Positions 33,607-42,185 of a stretch of DNA of 64,000 bases are shown here, in pieces (the first letter of the stretch is position 1; every line of letters starts with the position of its first letter). Under the pieces are notes generated by a model, which worked only from the letters and a program-made list of their open reading frames with translations, did no database searches and was not told where the DNA came from. The DNA is taken from positions 1 through 64,000 of the forward strand of contig CASEYJ010000017.1 of NCBI GenBank assembly GCA_949292175.1, written 5' to 3'. Position numbers and translations under genes: made by a program. The stretch comes from an uncultured bacterium (GTDB lineage: Bacteria > Cyanobacteriota > Vampirovibrionia > Gastranaerophilales > Gastranaerophilaceae).

Positions 33607-35802
33607 ATGTTAGATAATGTGAACAAAAATTATAGACCTGAATTTGGCAGCACAACTGCAAATTTTGGTATGACGACTCAGCAAGGTGGGAATCAGGCAC
33701 ACCCGGCAATGCAAGCTGAGATAAATAAAGAACGCATCAAAGATGCTGCAAACGACAACTACATTGCTAACAGAGTAAATGCTTTTTCTGAAGTAGACCC
33801 TACCCTCCAAATGGGAGTAGCATTGCCTGTATGGCTGGTAATGAACCAGGCTATGGACAGGTATTTAAAAGCCTGTGGAGGAGAATATTCAAAATCAATT
33901 CCTGGAAGAATAGGTAATTTTGGAGACAAGATAACAGATTTCTTAACAAACAACCCTGTTGCAAAAGGCATTAATAAAGTTTTAAACAAAGGCCAAAGAT
34001 TCGCCAAGAGAAATATTTATGATAATTCTGCACTATTGCGTGCATTTGATAGAACCCCATCACAACCGGAATTAACACTTGTAAAACACCAATTTGCAGG
34101 TGATTTGGGGATGATTGCAAATGATATTACAAACCCTTGTGACGCATTTTTAGAGTCAGTTAAATCTGCGAAAGATTTAGATTGCCTCGGTGCAAGTAAG
34201 GCAGATATACAAAGAGTTGAAGGTTTACTAAAGAAAGCCGCAACAGCAGAAGAAAAAAGATTAATATTACAAGCCGAAGAGTTTAGGCTATTAAGCCCGG
34301 ATAAATCATCAAAAGCGATCAGAGCATTCAAATACAATGCTAATGAAAAAGTTAAAGCAAAAATTCTTAAAGACTTAAAAATTAAAGCAATGGGCTTTAA
34401 GGACGCTGCAGAGTACGAACTTCTTAAGAGTGACCCAATAAAATATCATGAGAAGTTAATCGAAGTATTCAAAAAAGCCAACAAAAAGATGTTCTCACGT
34501 GTAAGTTGGTCAGATAAAAACATTATGACTAAGTTAAACGGAGAAATTTTTGGCAGAAAAGTAAGTTTCTCGCAAATGGCAAACCTTATCCAAGCTTCAA
34601 AAGGTATGTCAAACACTATGCACCGCTCAAAACTCGGCAGAGGGCTTGCTAAACTTTCCAACATGATAATGGAAGGTTCAACAAGCAGAATGGCTGGCGG
34701 TAAGATAATGGCCTTGATGCAAGCATATTTCCTTGCTGAGGCAATAATTATGGCGAACAAACAAGAAACAACAGGAGACAAATTTAAATCACTTGCTGAA
34801 AGAATGACTGAACTTATCGGATTCTTTGTATTTATGCCGCCATCAATTAAATTAATGCACAAAATAGGTGGTCTACAATATAGCGGAATGACACCTGAGC
34901 AGATTGCAAATTACAGACAAGCTGTTAAAGAGTTCAATGAAAAAGTTATGAACTGTGCATTTGCAAACAAAAAAGAATATAAAGCTGCAAGAAAAGTTCT
35001 AAGAAGCCAATTCAGACCAAAAACAAAAAATCCGTTTGTATGGCTTGCAAGAAAGTGTGCAGATATAATAACAGTTGGCTTAGAACAAGTAAGACCATAT
35101 ACCAGATTTAAGCAAAAACAAGTAAATCTGTGCATTACAGAAATTTTAAAGAGTCCGCTCCAATACATTAAAAACATTGGACCTAGACTTAAAGATTTTG
35201 CTTGTAACCCTAAATACTGGTTAAAACAAATGGCAGGTTATCCTGTAAGATTTATATTGCCAATGATGGTATTTGTAACATTCTTCAACAAACTTGCAGT
35301 AAAAGGTTGCCACGCAATCTTTGGCAAACCAAAATACTCAATCTTAGACAAAGAAAAAATTGAAGAAGAACAGAAAAAACAAGAACAAATGGCTGCAGCA
35401 GCCAAAATAAATCAGGCAACTCAAAATCAGATTAACAGAACCTCAGTCGCAAGCACACAAACTCAAACCAATACTGCAGCGGCAGCAGGCACTACAAACC
35501 TGCTAAATAAATATAAAAATCCTCAACCTAAGAGTGCACAAATTAGCAGTCAGGGAAGTTTACTAAACAAGCTAAAACCTAACAAGACTGAGGACAAGGC
35601 TGCGGCTAAAAACGAATCGCAAACAGCAAAAAACGAAGAAACAAAACAACAAGAAGAACCGAAAAAGGCAAGATACATTCCTTCACCTGAAGGTGTAAAA
35701 ATTGTACAAAAAGACAACTCTGAGGTTGATGCAGCATTGCAACGAGCAGATGCTGCGGAAAAGAAAGCTTTAGAAGTTCTTGCAGGAAAGATGTCAGTGT
35801 AA
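33607..35802 (+). CDS. Large membrane protein with N-terminal FG motif, unknown function
   Basis: A 731-residue protein starting after TAGGGGAAA. The N-terminus has NYRPEFGSTTANFG (residues 8-21). Hydrophobic stretches lie near 68-85 (MGVALPVWLVMNQAMDRY), 360-380 (IMALMQAYFLAEAIIMANK), 395-415 (ELIGFFVFMPPSIKLMH) and 545-565 (YPVRFILPMMVFVTFFNKLA). The middle is basic and helical. The last ~150 residues are a Gln/Ala/Lys-rich tail ending in a short coil (DAALQRADAAEKKALEVLAG), with a repeated LLNKYKNPQP / LLNKLKPNKT element. Design resembles the genes at 10539 and 51465. No family recognised. Confidence 0.65.
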   Translation: MLDNVNKNYRPEFGSTTANFGMTTQQGGNQAHPAMQAEINKERIKDAANDNYIANRVNAFSEVDPTLQMGVALPVWLVMNQAMDRYLKACGGEYSKSIPGRIGNFGDKITDFLTNNPVAKGINKVLNKGQRFAKRNIYDNSALLRAFDRTPSQPELTLVKHQFAGDLGMIANDITNPCDAFLESVKSAKDLDCLGASKADIQRVEGLLKKAATAEEKRLILQAEEFRLLSPDKSSKAIRAFKYNANEKVKAKILKDLKIKAMGFKDAAEYELLKSDPIKYHEKLIEVFKKANKKMFSRVSWSDKNIMTKLNGEIFGRKVSFSQMANLIQASKGMSNTMHRSKLGRGLAKLSNMIMEGSTSRMAGGKIMALMQAYFLAEAIIMANKQETTGDKFKSLAERMTELIGFFVFMPPSIKLMHKIGGLQYSGMTPEQIANYRQAVKEFNEKVMNCAFANKKEYKAARKVLRSQFRPKTKNPFVWLARKCADIITVGLEQVRPYTRFKQKQVNLCITEILKSPLQYIKNIGPRLKDFACNPKYWLKQMAGYPVRFILPMMVFVTFFNKLAVKGCHAIFGKPKYSILDKEKIEEEQKKQEQMAAAAKINQATQNQINRTSVASTQTQTNTAAAAGTTNLLNKYKNPQPKSAQISSQGSLLNKLKPNKTEDKAAAKNESQTAKNEETKQQEEPKKARYIPSPEGVKIVQKDNSEVDAALQRADAAEKKALEVLAGKMSV

Positions 35803-35817
35803 GTTAAATCTGATTAA

Positions 35818-36630
35818 CTAAGAAAAAGCCTTAAAGGATCTCTCAACATTCTTTTCAACAGTTGTCTTGATGCTGTCATATTCACTTTCCAGTGCAGAAT
35901 GTTCTGTATCAAGCTTTTTAAGCTGACTATCATATTGCTTATCCTGAGCTTGAATTTCCTGCAGAGCAAGATTGTATTTTGCTTCAGCCTTAGCAAGATC
36001 AGTGTCATCCGTATCTTGGACAATATCAAGTGCTGAAGTGTAAGCAACAGCTTTCCACTCAATTGTATCAACAGGAGCATTGGAATCCTCAGAATTAGAA
36101 CGTTGAGCCAATTCTAAAGTAACAATACCATTCTCCAGAGCATATTGGATCCATTTAGAACTATTTAAGTCAGCATCGGATAAAACAGTCCAACTCTGTT
36201 GTGATGCAGAACTCTTATCATCACTATCACCATTCATTCTGTACCACAAATTTGTGTACCAACTTTTTTCATCTTCGTCATAATTTTGTAAAAACTCTTC
36301 TAAAGAGTCGCTATTTTGATAATTTGCAGACTCTTTTTCACTAACCATAGCCTGCCCGGCCGAGTTTACAATAACGTATTGGTTTTTAAGCGGGCCATAT
36401 TGAGTCAAATTTGCAGCGGTTAACTTTTGATAACTTACATTTCCTTGAGCATCGTAAGTTGAATATTTTAGCTGACTTTTATTAAGTGCCCTAACATACT
36501 CATCACCCGCAACCATATTAGCCTCAGAAAGCCTGATTTTTGCCTGCGTAATACTCTGCGCCTTAAGTTCATTATCTCCTAAGCGCTTTGTTATCGAGAG
36601 TAATCTTGCTTGACCGGCTGCCATACCCAT
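35818..36630 (-). CDS. Hypothetical coiled-coil protein
   Basis: About 270 residues from ATG 36630 (AAGGA 9 nt upstream; a GTG two codons earlier is too close to it). The N-terminal half-helix (MGMAAGQARLLSITKRLGDN, AQSITQAKIRLSEANMV) and C-terminal coil (QAQDKQYDSQLKKLDTEHSA, then IKTTVEKNVERSFKAFS) enclose a polar acidic centre with Tyr/Trp motifs. This N-C pairing suggests an elongated or assembling protein. No signal peptide. Tail to tail with the 33607 gene, 15 nt apart. I do not recognise a named family. Confidence 0.6.
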   Translation of the reverse strand: MGMAAGQARLLSITKRLGDNELKAQSITQAKIRLSEANMVAGDEYVRALNKSQLKYSTYDAQGNVSYQKLTAANLTQYGPLKNQYVIVNSAGQAMVSEKESANYQNSDSLEEFLQNYDEDEKSWYTNLWYRMNGDSDDKSSASQQSWTVLSDADLNSSKWIQYALENGIVTLELAQRSNSEDSNAPVDTIEWKAVAYTSALDIVQDTDDTDLAKAEAKYNLALQEIQAQDKQYDSQLKKLDTEHSALESEYDSIKTTVEKNVERSFKAFS

Positions 36631-36705
36631 AGGCACATATCCTTATAGTTGTACATAATTTTCTACGACATATGGTGTAATAAACTTTAAATCGGGTCTA
36701 AAAAT

Positions 36706-36734
36706 TTTACAAATGTTAACATCTATGATAAAAT
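36706..36734 (+). promoter_or_regulatory. Leaderless-type promoter of nadD
   Basis: TTTACA (36706-36711), 17 nt, TAAAAT (36729-36734), exactly 6 nt to ATG 36741. No Shine-Dalgarno. Confidence 0.65.
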
Positions 36735-36740
36735 AAGCGT

Positions 36741-37328
36741 ATGGAATTATGCTTGTTTCAAGGAACATTCAATCCTATACACAACGCACACTTAAGAGTT
36801 GCAAAATATGTGATAGAAAATCAGAGAGCAGATAAGGTGATCTTTATACCGGCATTCATTCCGCCGCATAAGGATTGCGATTCAAATTTGAGCTTTCACA
36901 GATTAAATATGGTAAAGCTTGCGACTGAAGACGAAGACTGCTTTGAAGTTTCTGATATTGAGTTTAAGCTTGGAGGAAAATCATATACATATAGAACAAT
37001 ATGTGAGCTAATTAAAAAGTACAAGCCTGAAAATAAAATTAAGTTCATCATAGGTACAGACGCTTTTAGAAAGATAGAAAGTTGGTATGAAACCGATAAA
37101 CTTAAAGAAAAATTACATTTTTTAGTTTTTATTAGAGAAAATAATTTTCAAGAATGTGAGCTTGACTATCTAAAAGAAAAAGGATACGACTTTGAGATTA
37201 TGCCACTTGAATTTAAAGATATATCATCAACAAACATTAGGAATGTTGAAAGTAAGTTGATATCAAGCATATCCGTCCCGGAGAAAGTAGAGGAATATAT
37301 AAGAAAAAATGATTTATACAAAGATTAG
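36741..37328 (+). CDS. nadD: Nicotinate-nucleotide adenylyltransferase
   Basis: Transfers AMP from ATP to nicotinate mononucleotide in NAD synthesis. The 195-residue protein opens with the nucleotidyltransferase signature LFQGTFNPIHNAHLRVA; VIFIPAFIPPHK is the substrate loop, KFIIGTDAFRKIESWYE a conserved helix, and FKDISSTNIRN the ISST ATP site. Length is normal. It overlaps yqeK by 20 nt, the common nadD-yqeK arrangement. Transcription appears leaderless. Confidence 0.93.
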   Translation: MELCLFQGTFNPIHNAHLRVAKYVIENQRADKVIFIPAFIPPHKDCDSNLSFHRLNMVKLATEDEDCFEVSDIEFKLGGKSYTYRTICELIKKYKPENKIKFIIGTDAFRKIESWYETDKLKEKLHFLVFIRENNFQECELDYLKEKGYDFEIMPLEFKDISSTNIRNVESKLISSISVPEKVEEYIRKNDLYKD

Positions 37329-37899
37329 TGAACAAGAGATTTGTGATTGGTTAAAAAATAATTTGAGTGAAGAGAGATACTCTCACTCACTTGGAACTGC
37401 GCAGTGCGCAAAAGAACTTGCAAATAAATTTGGACTAAATGAAGAAAAAGCTTACATTGCGGGGCTTCTTCATGATGCAGCAAAGTGTTTTTCTAACGAA
37501 AAACTACTTGAAATTATACATAACAACCTTGATGTAGAAGAAAGTGAACTTCAGAACTACAAAACACTTCACGCTCCAGTAAGTGCATACATCGTAAAAA
37601 AGGACTTTGGAGTTGATGATGAAGAAATTTTGTCAGCAATCAGATGGCATACCTTAGGAAAAATCGACATGACTGATTTTGAAAAAATAATATTTTTAGC
37701 TGACAAAATAGAACCAAATACTAGAGAGAAGGAACGTTCTGAAGAAATAAGACAATTTTTGGATGAAGAGAATGGCTTAAACAAGGCTCTTTTGAAGTGT
37801 TACAAAAACACAATTAAAAGCTTGGTTAAAAGAGACTTAAAGATCTGCCTTTTAACAATAGAGATATATAACAAATTGGAAGATATTGTAAACAGTTAA
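37309..37899 (+). CDS. yqeK: YqeK-type HD-domain hydrolase (diadenosine tetraphosphatase)
   Basis: A 196-residue HD-superfamily protein with RYSHSLGTAQCAKELANKFG, AGLLHDAAKCFSNE (the HD pair), LHAPVSAYIV and IRWHTLGKIDMTDFEKIIFL followed by ADKIEPNTRE. These are the signatures of YqeK, which cleaves Ap4A symmetrically to ADP using iron. It overlaps nadD by 20 nt, so the two are co-translated. No rsfS homologue follows, although nadD-yqeK-rsfS is common elsewhere. Confidence 0.88.
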   Translation: MIYTKISEQEICDWLKNNLSEERYSHSLGTAQCAKELANKFGLNEEKAYIAGLLHDAAKCFSNEKLLEIIHNNLDVEESELQNYKTLHAPVSAYIVKKDFGVDDEEILSAIRWHTLGKIDMTDFEKIIFLADKIEPNTREKERSEEIRQFLDEENGLNKALLKCYKNTIKSLVKRDLKICLLTIEIYNKLEDIVNS

Positions 37900-37977
37900 T
37901 GTTTCATTTCTTTAACCATTTGACATCATTCGGGCATGTTCATGGTAGAATAAAGAAGGTAGTAAAAGGAAGTATCA

Positions 37978-40254
37978 ATGAAAATATTAGAAGTAAAGAA
38001 TAACTTGGTAAAAATTTCTTATACGGCGCAAGATAACCTTATTTTATCAGGCTTCGTAATAATAGAAGATTCTCAGTGTCCTTATGTTGCTCAAGTGATG
38101 AGTTTAAAAGCTGATAGTGGTTCTAATTATGCTATCGTAAAACTTTTATTTACATTTAACGAAGAAGGTATCGTTAAGAATTACAACGGCACAATTCCTG
38201 AGTTAGATGCAAATATTACAAGACTGTCTTCAAATGAACTTTTAGATATACTACCTGTTGAACAACCCCTAAAAATAGGTAAACTTGCTCAGCAAAACTT
38301 CTTATTAAACGTAGATTATTCTATCTTGGAAAAGAACCTTCTAATTTGCTCAGATAAAACTGAATATACTGATATTTTACTATCTAATTTTGCAAAACAA
38401 ATTACTGAATACGGACAAAAATCAGTAATTTTTGATACAGATGCTACCATAAATGCTGAAAACACCCTTGTTTTTGGAAGAGATTTCAAACTTCCTTTAA
38501 ATTACGATACTATCAACTTCATTTATGAAAATGATTTAACTGATGTCGAACCAACAAGCAAGGCTGTAATTCAAGACATATTCCTTGAGGTTCAGGAATA
38601 TTCTAAAACTGTATTAGACAACTTTATACCGTTCGATAATTTTATCGCAGTAGTTGAAACACAATATAGAGAAACCGGAATCCCTGAATTAGCATTGTTA
38701 AAAAACAGATTGCTTAAATATAAGGAAGAAGCTGTATTTGCCCAAAACGTTAAAGAAATCCACGCATTACGCAGTGCAATCAGAGCAAATATGTCTACTT
38801 TAATAAATATTTCCAGAGCAGATGATGTATTGCAAAAGCAAATCATAAATTACGTTTATGACGAAATTAATTCAATGGATTTATTTGTAAATTCATTAGT
38901 AAAAATTAACAGCGCAAATGCAGATAAGAAATTGATTCGTAAGTTCTTATCTCAAGATAAAATCTATACAACAGTTGCAGCTCCACACAATTACAAGTAC
39001 GTATATGAGCTAAAAGATAGAGCAAGCAATATGATTTTCTTAGCTCCTCAGACATTACAACACGATTTCAACTCATATAACGTATTCCTAAACAAATTGA
39101 ATGACGATGAATGTATCGTATTCGGAAAAGCAACACAAAACATTCCTCTAATTGTGGAAATAATGCCGTTAGAAGAACTTGAGGAAGAGTTTGCTAATAT
39201 GCCGGCGGAAAAAGAAGAAGCTGTAACACCACAACCTGAGCCTGAACAGGAACCGGTTAAGGACGATTTTTCTGAAGAGTCTGATTCATATTCCTACGAA
39301 ACAATGCTTGAAGATAATATTCCACTACCGGAGGAACCTCTTGAAGAGTTAGATGAAACTGCTCCAGAGCCGTTAGTAAACATTTTTGAGGAAATGCCTA
39401 AAGAACTACCTCCTCTTGAGTTAATGGATTATGATAATTCTGATGATTCTGAAGATTCAGAACAAGAAACTGTTGCAAATAAAATCCCTGTTGACATAGA
39501 TGCTGATGACGAGGAAATCCTTGAAACCTCGCAAATTGAAGAAGAATTTGGAGGTTCTCCAAATAAACATTTAGAACTTGAAGAAGTTGAAGACGATGAA
39601 GTTGAAGAAGATGCACCTGTTGAACCTGAAGAAGAAGTAATCAGTGAAGATGAAATAGATACTTTTGACGAAAATTTCATACAGGAAACTGATGAGACTG
39701 AATCTTTAGAAGAACCTTTGGAAGACAAAATAGAGGAAGATGATAACAATTATCCTGCAGAAGAAACTGTTCAAGAAGAAGAAATTGTAGAAGAACAGCC
39801 TGAAGAAATCTCTGAAGAGGAACCTCTTGTAGAAGATTCAGAAGAAACTCTACCTTCATTGGAAGATGAGCTTCCTGCAGCTGAGCCTGAATTACCTATA
39901 TTGGAAGAAACTCAGCAAGATAACTTGACCGAAGATGATTTAGATTTTATTCAAGATATAAATATGCCGGAAGAATCTAAGCAACCTAATCTTGAAGATC
40001 AACTCGATGATAAATTGGAAGATAGATTACCGGATGAAAACCCTCCAGTAATCCCTATATATCCAGCAGAAGAACCAACTGCAAATTCTAACGCAGTTGT
40101 ATTTGAACCTGGTGACAGAGTTAGACATCCAAAATATGGTGAAGGTGTTGTTGAAAAAATGATTAAGTACGGAAACAAAGTTTTATGTTCTATAAGCTTT
40201 GAAAACGGCAGAAGACTCCTTGATCCAACAATTTCTGAGGTTCAAAAAGTATAA
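37978..40254 (+). CDS. Acidic 758-aa protein with PcrA/UvrD-like C-terminal module
   Basis: Three parts. Residues 1 to ~400 are a folded region (VAQVMSLKADSGSNYAIVKL, SILEKNLLICSDKTEYTDIL) whose outline recalls an ATPase of the HerA/VirB4 type but has no Walker A. Residues ~400-700 are extremely acidic, dominated by Glu, Asp and Pro, low complexity. The last ~50 residues (FEPGDRVRHPKYGEGVVEKM, VLCSISFENGRRLL) match the Tudor-like module that ends PcrA/UvrD helicases and binds RNA polymerase. AAGGAAG precedes the start and a terminator follows. An RNA-polymerase-linked role is an inference from the tail. Confidence 0.65.
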   Translation: MKILEVKNNLVKISYTAQDNLILSGFVIIEDSQCPYVAQVMSLKADSGSNYAIVKLLFTFNEEGIVKNYNGTIPELDANITRLSSNELLDILPVEQPLKIGKLAQQNFLLNVDYSILEKNLLICSDKTEYTDILLSNFAKQITEYGQKSVIFDTDATINAENTLVFGRDFKLPLNYDTINFIYENDLTDVEPTSKAVIQDIFLEVQEYSKTVLDNFIPFDNFIAVVETQYRETGIPELALLKNRLLKYKEEAVFAQNVKEIHALRSAIRANMSTLINISRADDVLQKQIINYVYDEINSMDLFVNSLVKINSANADKKLIRKFLSQDKIYTTVAAPHNYKYVYELKDRASNMIFLAPQTLQHDFNSYNVFLNKLNDDECIVFGKATQNIPLIVEIMPLEELEEEFANMPAEKEEAVTPQPEPEQEPVKDDFSEESDSYSYETMLEDNIPLPEEPLEELDETAPEPLVNIFEEMPKELPPLELMDYDNSDDSEDSEQETVANKIPVDIDADDEEILETSQIEEEFGGSPNKHLELEEVEDDEVEEDAPVEPEEEVISEDEIDTFDENFIQETDETESLEEPLEDKIEEDDNNYPAEETVQEEEIVEEQPEEISEEEPLVEDSEETLPSLEDELPAAEPELPILEETQQDNLTEDDLDFIQDINMPEESKQPNLEDQLDDKLEDRLPDENPPVIPIYPAEEPTANSNAVVFEPGDRVRHPKYGEGVVEKMIKYGNKVLCSISFENGRRLLDPTISEVQKV

Positions 40255-40284
40255 ACTGTAAACATTTAATTATATTTATAAAGA

Positions 40285-40312
40285 AAAATCCCGCTTTAGA
40301 CGGGATTTTTTA
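40285..40312 (+). terminator. Terminator after the acidic protein gene
   Basis: AAAATCCCG, 7-nt loop, CGGGATTTT and further T: a nine-pair Rho-independent terminator. A-rich flank makes it usable for the convergent gene at 40343 too. Confidence 0.85.
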
Positions 40313-40342
40313 TTATCAGTTGTAGCATCACAAATCTGTAAA

Positions 40343-41014
40343 TTAATCTTGTTTAATTTCAGCAGGATTCAAAATAGCGCAATTTGTATTATTAAACTGC
40401 ATTAGCTGAAGGAATTTATTTAAGTCTGCCTGAATTTCAGGGAAAGTATTATAATGCATTGGGATAACAGTTTTTGCCCCAAGCCAATCAGCAGCAACAA
40501 CAGCGTGTTCAATATCCATAGTATAGTTCCCGCCTATTGGCAATAAGGCGATATTTGGTCTATAAATTTCCTTATAAGTTTTAAAATCAGGAGTTAAGCA
40601 AGTATCGCCAGCGTGGAAAATTCTAACACCTTCAATATCGAAGAGAATACTTGCAGCCACACCGCCATATGAACCGTCTGGAAGTGAGCTTGAGTGATAT
40701 GCCGGAAGGAATATAGCTCTACCCCAGTCATAATTCAACCAACTACCAAGGCAAACAGCTCTTGTTTTAGCTTTTTTATCTGCACAATACTTTGCCACCT
40801 CGGTAATTGCTGTAATTGGAGCCTTTTTAGCCTTAGAAATTTCAATAGCTTCGCCCAAATGATCAGAATGACCGTGAGTTACAAATATATCAACAATATT
40901 TGACTTTTTATAATCATATTTTTCATTTATAGAAACCAACGGGTCAACAATAATTGATTTGTCGCCACTTTTAAATTCAAATGCACTATGTCCTATGTAT
41001 TTAATATCAACCAT
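40343..41014 (-). CDS. Metallo-beta-lactamase-fold hydrolase, UPF0173
   Basis: A 223-residue metal-dependent hydrolase. MVDIKYIGHSAFEF starts the fold; THGHSDHLGEAIEI carries the HxHxDH zinc motif (about residues 47-52), FHAGDTCLT the bridging Asp, and KTVIPMHYNTFPEIQADLNK the final His. This sequence pattern is UPF0173 (YtkL-like), whose substrate is not established. AAGGAG precedes the start. It diverges from ribD. Confidence 0.9.
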   Translation of the reverse strand: MVDIKYIGHSAFEFKSGDKSIIVDPLVSINEKYDYKKSNIVDIFVTHGHSDHLGEAIEISKAKKAPITAITEVAKYCADKKAKTRAVCLGSWLNYDWGRAIFLPAYHSSSLPDGSYGGVAASILFDIEGVRIFHAGDTCLTPDFKTYKEIYRPNIALLPIGGNYTMDIEHAVVAADWLGAKTVIPMHYNTFPEIQADLNKFLQLMQFNNTNCAILNPAEIKQD

Positions 41015-41070
41015 TATGCTCTCCTTATTTTAAATATACATAATTACAAAGATAACAATATCATTTTTTT

Positions 41071-41079
41071 TGGTAAAAT
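41071..41079 (+). promoter_or_regulatory. Extended -10 of ribD, leaderless type
   Basis: TGG-TAAAAT (TGn plus hexamer), 6 nt before ATG 41086. A weak ATAACA lies 16 nt further up. With no leader there is no room for the FMN riboswitch that controls rib genes elsewhere. Confidence 0.55.
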
Positions 41080-41085
41080 ACAAGT

Positions 41086-42132
41086 ATGAACTACGAAGAA
41101 CATATGAAAAGGTGCATTGAACTTGCAAGACTCGGTGAGGGACATGTTTCCCCTAATCCGCAGGTAGGTTGTGTTGTACTTGACAGATATAACAATGTAA
41201 TTTCAGAAGGTTACCACCATGAATATGGCGAGAATCACGCGGAAAGGGATGCCTTACTGAAGCTCGGCGTTGAGGATGCAATAGGTGGTACACTCGTTGT
41301 AAATTTGGAGCCTTGCTCACATTATGGTAAAACACCTCCTTGCGCGGATTTAATTATAGAAAGAGGCCTTAAGCGTGTTGTTCTTGGAATGCGAGATGTA
41401 AACCCAATTGTAGCAGGAAATGGGATCAGAAAACTTGAAGCTGCAGGAATTGAAGTTATTGAAAACATTCTTGAAAATGAATGCAGACAGCTAAATGAAG
41501 TTTTTATCAAAAATATGACTGAGCATAAAACATTTGTGGCACTAAAAACGGCAACAACATTAGATGGAAAAATTGCAACCTCGACCGGAAGCTCAAAATG
41601 GATTACATCAAGTGCAGCAAGAGAAGAAGTCCAAATAATCAGAAAGCGATATGATGCAATATTAACCTCATCCTCAACAGTTATTGCAGATAATCCTTCT
41701 ATGCTCCATAAAAATAAAATTATTATTGACAGAGAACTAAAAACAGACTTTAAAAACTCAAAAATATATCAAAATGGAAATATTTATATTTTTTATGACG
41801 AAAAACTTAGTAAGCCGCAAGTTAATGGAATAAATTTTATTCCAACTCCAACTATTTTAGAGAAAATCGACCTTGAATACGTGCTAAAAAAAAGTTATGA
41901 ACTGGGAATAATGAGTGTCCTAATTGAAGCCGGTGGAAGACTGAACGGCTCAATTTTAGAATACACGGATAAGATATACCAATTTTTTGCACCAAAAATC
42001 GTCGGGGATAATTCTGCACTATCCTGCTTTGATTACAGAAAAGTTGAAAATATTTCTGAAGCTAAAGAGTATAAAATAGAAGAAGTGAAAGCCTTCCCTC
42101 CGGATATTCTTATTATGCTAAATAAGAAATAA
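41086..42132 (+). CDS. ribD: Bifunctional riboflavin biosynthesis deaminase/reductase
   Basis: Performs the second and third steps of riboflavin synthesis. The 348-residue protein has a zinc deaminase domain (VSPNPQVGCVVLD, NHAERDAL, EPCSHYGKTPPC) and a reductase domain from about residue 145 (FVALKTATTLDGKIATSTGS, KWITSSAAREEVQ, then VLIEAGGRLNGSIL). Size is near the usual 360. No other rib genes are adjacent and no FMN riboswitch is visible. The start codon is right at the predicted transcript start. Confidence 0.95.
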   Translation: MNYEEHMKRCIELARLGEGHVSPNPQVGCVVLDRYNNVISEGYHHEYGENHAERDALLKLGVEDAIGGTLVVNLEPCSHYGKTPPCADLIIERGLKRVVLGMRDVNPIVAGNGIRKLEAAGIEVIENILENECRQLNEVFIKNMTEHKTFVALKTATTLDGKIATSTGSSKWITSSAAREEVQIIRKRYDAILTSSSTVIADNPSMLHKNKIIIDRELKTDFKNSKIYQNGNIYIFYDEKLSKPQVNGINFIPTPTILEKIDLEYVLKKSYELGIMSVLIEAGGRLNGSILEYTDKIYQFFAPKIVGDNSALSCFDYRKVENISEAKEYKIEEVKAFPPDILIMLNKK

Positions 42133-42185
42133 ACTTTACTTTTATTTTTTACGGAACTATTATTACATTAATGGGGGAGAAAACA

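Noticed and set aside
39429..39749. Serine-rich minus-strand open frame
   Set aside because: It is the mirror of the Glu/Asp codon-rich region of the acidic protein; low-complexity codons create the frame.
41015..41085. FMN riboswitch before ribD
   Set aside because: Only 71 nt lie between the divergent genes, without FMN-aptamer motifs, and the promoter is adjacent to the ATG.
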